Translations under genes and position numbers: made by a program | Assembly: GCA_958427975.1 (NCBI GenBank) | Contig: CAUAEH010000028.1 | Span: forward strand, 1-23,834 | DNA: 23,834 nt | Source of the DNA: an uncultured Collinsella sp. | Lineage (GTDB): Bacteria; Actinomycetota; Coriobacteriia; Coriobacteriales; Coriobacteriaceae | Direction of reading: 5' to 3' | Notes under the pieces: generated by a model | What the model was told of the DNA's origin: nothing | What the model saw: only the letters and a program-made list of their open reading frames with translations | The model's database searches: none | Shown here: positions 14,845 through 23,834 of the stretch, piece by piece | How positions within the stretch are numbered: the stretch's first letter is position 1 | Layout: each line of letters opens with the position of its first letter

Positions 14845-16101
14845 TTACATCCCCGTTAGCAGCACGATGTCGAGAATCGTCACGATGGCACCGATCCCTA
14901 CGAGCAGCGCGTTGAGCGGGCGCGAGTTGGCGTATTTGCCCATGACACGGCGTGAGCTGGTGAGCCGTATGAGCACAAAAACCGTAATCGGCAGCTGAAG
15001 CGACAACAATGCCTGACTCCAGATGAGACCCTCAAAAGGATTCGGGACGACCAAGCACGCCGCCACTGCGCCGACGAAACAAGCCGCCACCCCGATCGAG
15101 GAATGTCGGTCGTGGATGTCGTATTCCTCGTCGAACATGCCCGCCGAAATGGTGCCGGCTGCCATGCCCGCCGTCACACTACTCGAGAGGCCCGCAAACA
15201 GCAGCGCCACCGCAAAGATGGTCGAGCTCGCTGGGCCCAAGATGGGGGAGAGCGTGGCCGCTGCGACGGCGAGGTCGTCTACGACAATGCCGTGCGCAAA
15301 GAAGGTCGTTGCGGCTAGGATGACCATGGCCGAGTTGATCGCCCAGCCCACGCCCATCGAAAAGAGCGTGTCGAAGAGCTCGTAGCGCAGACGTTCCTCG
15401 ATAACCTGCTCGCCTTGGCCTTCGAAGTGCATGGATTGGATGACCTCGGAGTGTAGAAAGAGGTTGTGGGGCATAACGACCGCACCCAGGACACTAACGA
15501 TAATCGCGGCCGAGCCGGTGGGCATACTGGGTGTGATCCAGCTTGCGGCGGCCTGCGGCCAGTCGACCTTGACCAGCGTAAGCTCAGCCAAAAACGAGAG
15601 TCCTACCACGCCTACGAAGGCGATGATCCATCGCTCGGCGCGCTTGTAGGAGCTCGTCATGAGCATCGCCATCGATACTGCCGCCACGATGACGCAGCCC
15701 GCGCGCACGGGCAGCCCAAAGAGCATCTGGAGCGCGATCGCACCGCCCAGGACTTCGGCCATGGCGGTGGCGATGGTCGCGAGATAGGCGCTGGCGAGTA
15801 CCGCGCGTCCCACGATGCGGGGGAGGTAGCGTGTCGTGGCCTCGGCAAGACAGGTGCCCGTGGAGATGCCCAGGTGCGCCGCGTTGTGCTGCAACGCGAT
15901 GAGCATAATCGTGGACAGCGTGACGATCCACAGCAGCGCGTAGCCAAACTGCGAGCCCGCGGCCATATTGGAGGCCCAGTTGCCCGGGTCGATAAAGCCG
16001 ACGGTGACGAGCAACCCGGGGCCGATATGCCGCGCAATGTCTAGGCCTCCGTGACCACCGGTGCGCCGGGAACCAAAGTGTTGTTTGAGATGGTTGAGCA
16101 T
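14845..16101 (-). CDS. mntH: Nramp-family Mn2+/Fe2+ transporter
   Basis: A proton-coupled divalent metal importer of the inner membrane, 418 residues with about eleven membrane segments. The TM1 metal-binding motif DPGN is at residues 38-41 (VGFIDPGNWASNMAAG). TM6 has AVVMPHN (207-213), giving the A-x-x-M signature with Met210 typical of Mn/Fe-selective Nramps. The ATG at 16101 (minus strand) has aggag six bases upstream. The gene is transcribed divergently from gltB and convergently with rubredoxin. No clear T-tailed terminator for it is seen. A metal-responsive operator is possible at 16150-16168. Manganese is the likely substrate by family; the local sequence does not separate Mn from Fe. 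Confidence 0.93.
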   Translation of the reverse strand: MLNHLKQHFGSRRTGGHGGLDIARHIGPGLLVTVGFIDPGNWASNMAAGSQFGYALLWIVTLSTIMLIALQHNAAHLGISTGTCLAEATTRYLPRIVGRAVLASAYLATIATAMAEVLGGAIALQMLFGLPVRAGCVIVAAVSMAMLMTSSYKRAERWIIAFVGVVGLSFLAELTLVKVDWPQAAASWITPSMPTGSAAIIVSVLGAVVMPHNLFLHSEVIQSMHFEGQGEQVIEERLRYELFDTLFSMGVGWAINSAMVILAATTFFAHGIVVDDLAVAAATLSPILGPASSTIFAVALLFAGLSSSVTAGMAAGTISAGMFDEEYDIHDRHSSIGVAACFVGAVAACLVVPNPFEGLIWSQALLSLQLPITVFVLIRLTSSRRVMGKYANSRPLNALLVGIGAIVTILDIVLLTGM

Positions 16102-16149
16102 GGTGTACTCCTGCGTGCCGTTTGTTTGACGCCGTAAAGGGTACCCGTT

Positions 16150-16168
16150 TTAGGCTTAAAGGTTAACC
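16150..16168. promoter_or_regulatory. Possible DtxR/MntR-type operator upstream of mntH
   Basis: The 19-mer ttaggcttaaaggttaacc begins like the DtxR-family consensus (TTAGG) and contains the perfect palindrome ggttaacc (16161-16168). It lies about 50-67 bp upstream of the mntH start, where a Mn-dependent repressor would bind. The overall match to the consensus is partial. Confidence 0.25.
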
Positions 16169-16221
16169 GAGACTAACAAAATTGTTGTATTTGAATAGGA
16201 TGGGGAAAGGAGTTGCCGAAA

Positions 16222-16461
16222 TGTCTTGATCTGTAACAACTAAGGATGGAAATTGGGTCTAGGTGTTACAGATCAAGACAGGAAGAAATGGTCCTATGAA
16301 AAATCTTGATTTGTAACAGCTGACCGCCAAAACCGGCCCTTCGTGTTACAGATCGAGACATTCGGAACCGTCTCTCGAAAACATCTCAACCTGTAACATC
16401 TAAGCGCCAAAATCGGCTCCTCCTGTTACAGATTGAGATGTTTGAAGCGGTGAGTTTACAG
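16222..16461 (+). repeat. Tandem array of three 80-bp units, each with a 59-bp hairpin
   Basis: Three hairpins at 16222-16280, 16302-16360 and 16382-16440 are each exactly 59 bp and start exactly 80 bp apart. Each has 17-nt arms around a 25-nt loop. The inner part, ctgtaaca/tgttacag, is almost constant (one T for C in unit 2). Unit 1 is a perfect inverted repeat, tgtcttgatctgtaaca/tgttacagatcaagaca. Unit 3 differs from unit 1 at both partners of four base pairs (arm positions 1, 2, 6 and 7), keeping pairing each time, with one unpaired change at position 9. Unit 2 has two G-U pairs and two terminal mismatches. The loops of units 2 and 3 share gccaaaa-N-cggc. The 21-bp linkers are also related. 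It matches no RNA or element family I recognise. Confidence 0.88.
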
Positions 16462-16537
16462 GTCGAACTTGGGCCCTTGTTGCCGTCCTTGAGGTCGGCG
16501 GTGTCCACTCGTAGGGCGTGCGTTACGCGATTGTTTC

Positions 16538-16553
16538 GAAACGGGCGGGAAAC
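16538..16553 (+). promoter_or_regulatory. GAAAC direct repeat upstream of gltB
   Basis: GAAAC occurs at 16538-16542 and 16549-16553 with a 6-bp spacer, and gtttcgaaac (16533-16542) is a perfect palindrome. The 11-bp spacing and GAAAC sequence resemble half of the actinobacterial GlnR box (GTnAC-n6-GAAAC). A TAGTAT hexamer at 16575-16580 could be the -10, with no good -35, as at activated promoters. This is suggestive only. Confidence 0.3.
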
Positions 16554-16621
16554 ACAACGGGCCGGCGATGCACCTAGTATGCCTAGTCAACTGACTGTCT
16601 AACACCTAGGGGAGGATCGCG

Positions 16622-19600
16622 ATGCAGGCAGATTCCGCTCAGCAGCAGGGCCTTTATCGCCCCGAATTCGACCACGATGCATGTGGCATCGGCGCGCTTG
16701 CCGATATCAACGGCGAGCGCCATCACCAGATTCTGGACGACGCGCTGTCCATTCTGGTCAACTTGGAGCACCGCGGCGGTACGGGACTCGAGAAGAACAC
16801 CGGCGACGGCGCCGGCATCCTGTTCCAGGTTCCGCATCATTTTTTCCGCAAAGAGGCTCAAAAGTGCGGCCAGATTCTGCCGGCAGAGGGCGACTATGGC
16901 GTGGCCATGCTGTTCTTCCCGCAGGACGACAAGGGCGTAGAGGATGCCCGTCGCGTGTTTGAGGAGGGCTGCGCCGAGGCCGGCGTGCCGCTGCTCTTTT
17001 GGCGCGAGGTGCCGGTCGACCCGCACGACCTGGGCGAGACAGCCCGCGCCTGCATGCCCACCATCTTGCAGGCTTTCCTGGGCCGTCCGGACGACACGCC
17101 CGCCGGCGACGCCTTCGAGCGCCGCCTGTACGTGTGCCGCCGCACCATCGAGAAGAAGGCTGACGCCGAGTTTGCCCTGCGCGACAAGATCTTCTATGTG
17201 TGCTCCATGAGCTCGCGCACCATCGTGTACAAGGGCATGCTGGTCGCCACACAGATGCGCCGCTTCTTCATCGACCTCAACGACGCCGCCGTCAAGACGG
17301 CCGTGGCGCTCGTACACTCGCGCTACTCCACCAACACCACGCCCAGTTGGGAGCGTGCGCACCCCAACCGCTTTATCATCCACAACGGCGAGATCAACAC
17401 CCTCAAGGGCAACGTCAACTGGATTCGTGCCCGCGAGCCCAACCTGTACAGCCCCGTGTTGCAGCATGATCTTGAGCGCGTGATGCCCATCATCAACCGT
17501 GAGGGCTCCGATTCCGCGATTCTGGACAACGTGCTCGAGTTTTTGGTCATGAACGGTCGCCCGCTTACACGTGCCGCGTCCATGCTGCTGCCCGAGCCGT
17601 GGGACCACAACGACAATCTGAGCGAGGAACGCCGCGCCTACGACGCCTACCAGTCCATGCTCATGGAGCCGTGGGATGGCCCGGCGGCCATCGCCTTTAC
17701 CGACGGTCGCACGCTGGGTGCCGCCCTCGACCGTAACGGCCTGCGTCCCGCCCGCTACTATGTGACGCGCGACGGTCGCTTTATGCTGGCAAGCGAGGTG
17801 GGCACCATCGAGGTGAGCCCCGAGAACATCCTGACGAGCGGCTGTCTGGGACCGGGCCAGATGCTCGAGGTCGATTTTGCCCGCGGCCGCGTCATCTACA
17901 ACGACGAGCTACGCGCCCGTTACGCCAAGGAAAAGCCCTATCGCGACTGGATCGCCGAGGAGACGCTGACCGTCGACGCGCTCGACAAGCCCGTCGCGCC
18001 CGCGCCCGCCGAGGACGCCGAGGTGCCCGCCGCCGTGCGCATGGCCAAGCTCGGGTATCACTGGGATGATGTTGACGAAGTCGTGCGTCCCATGGCCCAG
18101 CAGGGCAAGGCGCCGCTCGCCTCGATGGGTATCGATGCGCCGCTGGCCTGCCTGTCCAAGAAGACGCGCTCGTTCTTTGACTACTTCTATCAGCTGTTCG
18201 CCCAGGTCACGAACCCGCCCATCGACGCCCTTCGCGAGCATATGGTCACCTCGACCACGCTCTACCTGGGCAACCACGGCAACCTGCTCGAGGACTCCCG
18301 TACGGCCTGCCAGCTGGTGCGCCTGGAGCGCCCACTGCTGAGCGAGGAGGAGCTCGACCGCATCTGCGCCATCGACCGCGTGGGCTTTAAGACCCGTCGC
18401 TTCCGTGCCGTCTACCGCCGCGATGCCGGCGAGGGCGCGCTGCAGGCTACGCTCAAGCAGCTTGCCGAGGACGTCGAGGCTGCGGTCCGCGACAGCGTGA
18501 ACATCGTGGTGTTGAGCGATCGTGCCGCTGCGGGCGAGGTGCCCGTGCCGTCGCTGCTCGCTGTGGGCTGCGTGCACAACCACCTGATCCGCGCCGGCGT
18601 GCGTACCTTTGCCGACATCGTGGTGGAGTGCGGCGACGCCGTGTCCCCGCACGACTTTGCGGCGCTGGTGGGCTACTCCGCGAGCGGCATCTATCCGTAC
18701 AACGCACATGCGTGCATCCGAGATCTGGCGGCACGCGGCGACCTGGACGTGACGGCCGAGCAGGGCATCGCCAACTACAACAAGGCTGCGACCGCTGGCA
18801 TCGTTTCCATCATGTCCAAGATGGGCATCTCCACGGTGCAGAGCTACCACTCCGCACAGATCTTCGAGGCCGTGGGCTTTACGCCGGAGTTCGTCAACGC
18901 GTACTTCGCCGGCACGGTGAGCCGTGTAGGCGGTATGGGCGTCGAGGACGTCGAGCGCGAGCAGAATGAGCGCTATGACGCCGCGCTCGCCATCCTTAAG
19001 AGCCCGGCTCCCGATCAGCTGCCCACACTGGGTCTGACCAAGTGGCGCCCGCTCGGTGGCGAGGATCACCTGATTGACCCCCAGACCGTCTACCTGCTGC
19101 AGACCGCCTGCCGTGAGGACAGCTACGACACCTTTAAGGAGTACAGCGCCCGCCTGCACCGCACCGGCCGTGCCGTGCGCCTGCGCGACCTGCTCGACTT
19201 TGACGGCAGCGGCCGCACGCCGGTTTCGCTCGACGAGGTGGAGCCCGCGCTCAACATCGTCCGCCGCTTTAACACCGGCGCCATGTCGTACGGTTCCATC
19301 AGCAAAGAGGCGCACGAGTGCATGGCCATCGCCATGAACCGCCTGCACGGCCGTTCCAACTCCGGCGAGGGCGGCGAGGACCCGCGTCGCGAGACCCCGC
19401 TGGCCAACGGTGACTCCAAGAACTCCGCCATCAAGCAGGTGGCAAGCGCGCGCTTTGGCGTGACGAGCCGCTACCTGTGCAGCGCCTTTGAGATTCAGAT
19501 TAAGATGGCCCAGGGCGCCAAGCCCGGCGAGGGCGGCCACCTGCCCGGCAAGAAGGTCTATCCCTGGATCGCCGAGGTCCGTCAGTCCACGCCCGGCATC

Positions 19601-21319
19601 GGCCTGATCTCGCCTCCGCCGCACCACGACATCTACTCCATCGAGGACCTGGCAGAGCTGATCTTTGACCTTAAGAACGCCAACCCCGGCGCGCGCGTGT
19701 CGGTCAAGCTGGTTAGCGAGGCCGGCGTCGGCACCATCGCTACCGGTGTGGCCAAGGGCGCGGCCGACAAGATTTTGATCAGCGGCCATAACGGCGGCTC
19801 GGGTGCCGCGGCGCGCGATTCCATCTGGCATGCGGGCCTGCCGTTGGAGCTCGGCCTTGCCGAGGCCCAGCAGACGTTGCTGCAAAACGGCCTGCGCTCG
19901 CGCGTGGTGCTCGAGGCCGACGGCAAGCTCATGGACGGCACCGATGTTGCCGTCGCCTGCCTGCTGGGCGCCGAGGAGTTTGGCTTCGCGACCATGCCGC
20001 TCATCTCCATGGGTTGCCTCATGCAGCGCGACTGCCAGCAGGATACCTGCCCGGCCGGCATCGCCACGCAAAACTGCCGCCTGCGTCGCGGCTTCCGCGG
20101 CAAGCCCGAGCACGTTGAGCACTTTATGCTCTTTGTTGCCGAGCAGTTGCGCGAGGTCATGGCGAGCCTGGGCTTCCGCACCATCGATGAGATGGTCGGC
20201 CATCCCGAGTGCTTGCGCCAGATCGAGGTCCCGGGCAACCGCAAGGCCAATCTGCTCGATCTGTCGCCCGTGCTGACGAGTGCGACCTGCGAGTTCGGCG
20301 CTCATATCCCGGGTGCCGACGGTCGCCACTTCCTGCCGCAGATGGCCGCGGACAGCGAGCTCGACAAGACGCTCGACTCCACGTTGTTTGTACCCTATAC
20401 GGCCGATGCCCGTGCGCACCTGCGTCCGATTCGCTTCCGCGCCGATATCGCCAACGTCAACCGCTGCGTGGGCACCATCCTGGGCAACGCGGTGACCAAG
20501 GCGCATCCCGAGGGCCTGCCCGCCGGCTCCATTACCATCGATTGCGACGGTTCGGCCGGTCAGAGCTTTGGCGCCTTCCTGCCGCGCGGCATTACGCTCA
20601 ACGTGTGCGGCGACGCCAACGACTACTTTGGCAAGGGTCTTTCAGGCGGCGAGGTGTCGGTGCGCCCCAACCCGCATGCGACCTACAAGTTCGACGAGAA
20701 CATCATCGTGGGCAACGTTGCGTTCTTTGGTGCCACGAGCGGCCGCGGCTTCATTAACGGTCTTGCCGGCCAGCGTTTTGCCGTGCGCAACTCCGGTGCC
20801 ACCGTGGTGGTCGAGGGCTGCGGCAACCATGGCTGCGAGTACATGACGGGCGGTCTGGCGCTCATCCTGGGCGAGGTCGGACAGAACTTCGCCGCCGGCA
20901 TGACGGGTGGCGTGGCCTATGTCTTTGACCAGTACGGCACGCTCGATGCCCGTGTGAACCACGAGAGCGTTGAGCTTAAAGCCCCGACGGCCGGCGAGCT
21001 GGCGCAGATTCGTGCGCTCATCCAGGAGCACGTGGACGCGACGCAGAGCCCGCGCGGCATTAAGCTGCTCTACAGCTTTGAGACGATGAGCAAGCACTTT
21101 GTGAAGGTCATTCCGACCGAGTACGAGCGCGTGCTGGCGATTGTCGCTGCGGCCGAGGCCGTGGGCAAGACGCATGCACAGGCAGAGGAGCTGGCGTTTG
21201 ACATTGTGACCGGTCGCGCGAGCGCCGCGGATGTCGCTCGCTTCGATGTCGCGGGCGGTGCCGCGGGCGCTGCGCCCGTGGCTGCCAGCTCTGTTGCTTC
21301 GACCAAGAAGGAGGCGTAA
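16622..21319 (+). CDS. gltB: Glutamate synthase large (alpha) subunit
   Basis: GltB transfers the amide nitrogen of glutamine to 2-oxoglutarate, giving two glutamates, with electrons passed from GltD. The 1565-residue chain has the full domain order. After a 20-residue propeptide comes Cys21 (DACGIG), the glutaminase nucleophile of the class II amidotransferase domain (about 21-410). A central domain (about 470-760) and the FMN-binding synthase domain (about 820-1200) follow, then the GXGXG beta-helix domain (about 1270-1480). The 3Fe-4S cysteines are Cys1132, Cys1138 and Cys1143 in GCLMQRDCQQDTCPAG. The C-terminus has an extra Ala-rich tail (about 1535-1565). The ATG at 16622 follows aggggagg (16608-16615). 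gltD starts five bases after the stop. Confidence 0.98.
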   Translation: MQADSAQQQGLYRPEFDHDACGIGALADINGERHHQILDDALSILVNLEHRGGTGLEKNTGDGAGILFQVPHHFFRKEAQKCGQILPAEGDYGVAMLFFPQDDKGVEDARRVFEEGCAEAGVPLLFWREVPVDPHDLGETARACMPTILQAFLGRPDDTPAGDAFERRLYVCRRTIEKKADAEFALRDKIFYVCSMSSRTIVYKGMLVATQMRRFFIDLNDAAVKTAVALVHSRYSTNTTPSWERAHPNRFIIHNGEINTLKGNVNWIRAREPNLYSPVLQHDLERVMPIINREGSDSAILDNVLEFLVMNGRPLTRAASMLLPEPWDHNDNLSEERRAYDAYQSMLMEPWDGPAAIAFTDGRTLGAALDRNGLRPARYYVTRDGRFMLASEVGTIEVSPENILTSGCLGPGQMLEVDFARGRVIYNDELRARYAKEKPYRDWIAEETLTVDALDKPVAPAPAEDAEVPAAVRMAKLGYHWDDVDEVVRPMAQQGKAPLASMGIDAPLACLSKKTRSFFDYFYQLFAQVTNPPIDALREHMVTSTTLYLGNHGNLLEDSRTACQLVRLERPLLSEEELDRICAIDRVGFKTRRFRAVYRRDAGEGALQATLKQLAEDVEAAVRDSVNIVVLSDRAAAGEVPVPSLLAVGCVHNHLIRAGVRTFADIVVECGDAVSPHDFAALVGYSASGIYPYNAHACIRDLAARGDLDVTAEQGIANYNKAATAGIVSIMSKMGISTVQSYHSAQIFEAVGFTPEFVNAYFAGTVSRVGGMGVEDVEREQNERYDAALAILKSPAPDQLPTLGLTKWRPLGGEDHLIDPQTVYLLQTACREDSYDTFKEYSARLHRTGRAVRLRDLLDFDGSGRTPVSLDEVEPALNIVRRFNTGAMSYGSISKEAHECMAIAMNRLHGRSNSGEGGEDPRRETPLANGDSKNSAIKQVASARFGVTSRYLCSAFEIQIKMAQGAKPGEGGHLPGKKVYPWIAEVRQSTPGIGLISPPPHHDIYSIEDLAELIFDLKNANPGARVSVKLVSEAGVGTIATGVAKGAADKILISGHNGGSGAAARDSIWHAGLPLELGLAEAQQTLLQNGLRSRVVLEADGKLMDGTDVAVACLLGAEEFGFATMPLISMGCLMQRDCQQDTCPAGIATQNCRLRRGFRGKPEHVEHFMLFVAEQLREVMASLGFRTIDEMVGHPECLRQIEVPGNRKANLLDLSPVLTSATCEFGAHIPGADGRHFLPQMAADSELDKTLDSTLFVPYTADARAHLRPIRFRADIANVNRCVGTILGNAVTKAHPEGLPAGSITIDCDGSAGQSFGAFLPRGITLNVCGDANDYFGKGLSGGEVSVRPNPHATYKFDENIIVGNVAFFGATSGRGFINGLAGQRFAVRNSGATVVVEGCGNHGCEYMTGGLALILGEVGQNFAAGMTGGVAYVFDQYGTLDARVNHESVELKAPTAGELAQIRALIQEHVDATQSPRGIKLLYSFETMSKHFVKVIPTEYERVLAIVAAAEAVGKTHAQAEELAFDIVTGRASAADVARFDVAGGAAGAAPVAASSVASTKKEA

Positions 21320-21324
21320 GTGCC

Positions 21325-22806
<1,482 letters not shown>

Positions 22807-22840
22807 GGTAGTCACGGAGTTACTCAACAATCGAATCGAC

Positions 22841-22934
22841 AAGGGCTGTCCCCAACGGCCGGCACATAAGGAATGTCCCAAAGTGTCGGCAGTTGGGGAC
22901 ATTCCTTATGTGCCGGCATCCGGGGACACTCCTT
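22841..22934. repeat. 94-bp nested palindrome
   Basis: The inner arms 22858-22879 and 22896-22917 are perfect 22-bp reverse complements (core cataaggaatgtccc). The outer arms aagggctgtcccc (22841-22853) and ggggacactcctt (22922-22934) pair with two mismatches. No T-tract follows. The double-nested form and lack of coding content fit a REP-like palindromic element rather than an ordinary terminator, although it could block transcription after gltD. Confidence 0.82.
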
Positions 22935-23093
22935 GCGGGTTTGCGAGCGTTTTGCTCGTTTGCCGACGTCTGGTTGCCTGCCTGTTGACGTTTGCGTTCG
23001 TCGCGCTCTGCTGTTTATGTGGCGGCTTTAGTTGCTTATGGACAGCGGCGCGGGTGATTCGTCTAGTTCTACCTGCGATTTTGTGGCAATTTG

Positions 23094-23099
23094 TATAAT
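23094..23099 (+). promoter_or_regulatory. Possible promoter (-10 TATAAT) of the last gene
   Basis: A perfect TATAAT hexamer, preceded by tttg, lies 132 bp before the start at 23231. No consensus -35 is seen at the right spacing. It would give a leader of roughly 120-125 bases. Confidence 0.4.
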
Positions 23100-23183
23100 C
23101 TGCAAGTATCCCGTCAAGTGTTTGGTCAGCATCTGGTTTGCAGCCTGATGCCCATTTCGCCCGCGCTGGCGGCGACCACCTGC

Positions 23184-23225
23184 CCTCCTCGTAAGCTCAA
23201 ATTGAGGTTCATCAGTTTGAGGAGG
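23184..23225 (+). promoter_or_regulatory. Hairpin that would mask a ribosome binding site
   Basis: cctcctc (23184-23190) is the exact complement of gaggagg (23219-23225), the Shine-Dalgarno of the following gene. The 28-base interval contains a smaller ctca-aat-tgag hairpin. If formed in the mRNA, the structure would block translation. It resembles no riboswitch I know. Confidence 0.4.
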
Positions 23226-23230
23226 ATGCC

Positions 23231-23834
23231 ATGGCTGATCATGTTTTGGACCGGGGACGTCTGGCCGAGGCTGTCGGTAACGATATTGCTGGCATGGCCC
23301 AGTTTTGGATGCTGCGCAAGTTTCAGTTTTTGGAGTCGGCGCGCACACAGTTCGAAGGGATAGTCGATCCATGGCTCAGCTATTGCGAAGAACCATCGCA
23401 AAGTGAAATCATGGCCTATAACATGGCATTTACCGATTGGCTGCTGTTCGAGCGTCCCTATTACCATGGCAAGACGCTGCTTGAGCTGTATGTTGACGAG
23501 CCGCCGGCGTCGCTTTCGCCTGCTTCGCTCAGGCGGCTCGAGCAGGTGCGCGACACACACTATTTCTCGCGCTTTGGCATTTTGGACAAGGATCCTGCGA
23601 CTGGTATGGTCGCGCTGCGTGACACGCGCACCGACCGTCGTTTTGATGTCTACGACCCACATATCGTGCAAAAAGAGCACTGGCGCGATGGTGCGATTGC
23701 GGTGCGCATCGCGTGCGTTGACGATGTTTGGCTGACGGCGGGACAGCTCTACCTCTACGACATTGCGCGCCTGAGCGATACGGCGGTCGACGGGCCGGGC
23801 GCGGTGCATCCGGAGGACCTGCAGGACGGCTTTG
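23231..23834 (+). CDS. Hypothetical protein, 3' end outside the window
   Basis: An open frame of 201 codons runs to the window edge without a stop. The ATG at 23231 has a strong gaggagg site five bases upstream, and codon use matches the neighbouring genes. The product starts MADHVLDRGRLAEAVGNDIA, is rich in acidic and aromatic residues (FWMLRKFQFLESA, YNMAFTDWLLFERPYYHGK, HYFSRFGILDKD), and has no signal peptide or membrane segment in the visible part. A segment of alternating short hydrophobic strands (DPATGMVALRDTRTDRRFDVYD) suggests a small beta-barrel-like region. I do not recognise the family. Confidence 0.82.
   Translation, partial: MADHVLDRGRLAEAVGNDIAGMAQFWMLRKFQFLESARTQFEGIVDPWLSYCEEPSQSEIMAYNMAFTDWLLFERPYYHGKTLLELYVDEPPASLSPASLRRLEQVRDTHYFSRFGILDKDPATGMVALRDTRTDRRFDVYDPHIVQKEHWRDGAIAVRIACVDDVWLTAGQLYLYDIARLSDTAVDGPGAVHPEDLQDGF

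Larger units (their letters stand above)
16102..16621. other. 520-bp divergent intergenic region between mntH and gltB
   Basis: No coding region is supported. From left to right it holds the mntH leader with a possible metal-regulator site (16150-16168), an AT-rich stretch, the 80-bp-period hairpin array (16222-16461), and the gltB upstream region with a GAAAC direct repeat (16538-16553). It is the largest non-coding gap in the window. Confidence 0.75.
22807..23230. other. 424-bp intergenic region after gltD
   Basis: No gene is supported. It contains a 94-bp palindrome (22841-22934), a weak hairpin gcgagc/gctcgt (22943-22959) followed by ttt that could help end gltD transcription, a TATAAT hexamer (23094-23099), and a leader of about 120 bases with a hairpin over the next gene's ribosome binding site. 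Small frames that cross the palindrome lack ribosome binding sites. Confidence 0.7.

Noticed and set aside
16222..16461. CRISPR array
   Set aside because: The period is 80 bp, the repeated parts are inverted and diverged, there are only three units, and no cas genes are nearby.
17909..20506. 865-codon open frame antisense to gltB
   Set aside because: It lies wholly within gltB on the other strand, has no ribosome binding site or recognisable domain, and is the usual mirror of GC-rich third-codon bias in a long gene.

Overview
The window is GC-rich bacterial DNA from a high-GC, Gram-positive-like genome. Gene content (FtsEX, RNase R, SmpB, Nramp, GOGAT, rubredoxin/flavin reductase, a MurNAc operon with a PTS and a MupG-type hydrolase) and the abundance of palindromic intergenic repeats suggest a gut actinobacterium of the class Coriobacteriia, perhaps Collinsella. 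This is an inference from overall character; no species marker is present. Nearly all genes have a clear Shine-Dalgarno site, and GTG or TTG starts occur (ftsE, the VanZ-like gene, mupG).

Layout, left to right. 1-383 is non-coding and holds a truncated repeat and a 123-bp near-palindrome. 384-2511 is the ftsE-ftsX division pair; FtsE has a long Pro/Ala/Gln-rich N-terminal extension. 2647-4782 is rnr (RNase R). 4959-5564 is a solitary serine recombinase with palindromes just upstream. 5669-6250 is a VanZ-like membrane protein. 6455-10898 is a MurNAc utilisation cluster: murR-type regulator, murQ etherase, a murP-type PTS permease and, behind a terminator hairpin, a MupG/DUF871 6-phospho-muramidase. 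10991-11350 is an ArsC/Spx-type thioredoxin-fold protein, convergent with a small orphan protein (11423-11833, minus). tRNA-Gln(CTG) and tRNA-Glu(CTC) follow, then a TPR protein overlapping smpB. 13956-14691 carries a flavin reductase and a 47-residue rubredoxin with its own promoter. mntH (Nramp) lies on the minus strand at 14845-16101. A 520-bp divergent gap contains a three-unit, 80-bp-period hairpin array. gltB and gltD fill 16622-22806. A second large gap holds a 94-bp palindrome, and an unrecognised gene runs off the right end.

How the genes work together: MurP would import and phosphorylate MurNAc or MurNAc-GlcNAc, MupG would split the phosphorylated disaccharide, MurQ would remove the lactyl ether to give GlcNAc-6-P, and MurR would sense MurNAc-6-P. 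RNase R and SmpB both serve ribosome rescue and RNA quality control but sit 9 kb apart. The flavin reductase and rubredoxin resemble the two halves of a high-molecular-weight rubredoxin and may feed electrons to a flavodiiron-type O2/NO reductase encoded elsewhere. GltBD is the ammonium assimilation enzyme.

The least explained part is the non-coding DNA. Several unrelated palindromic families occupy the intergenic gaps. The most striking is the 80-bp-period array at 16222-16461, where two 59-bp hairpins differ by paired compensatory substitutions; a decayed relative lies at the other end of mntH.
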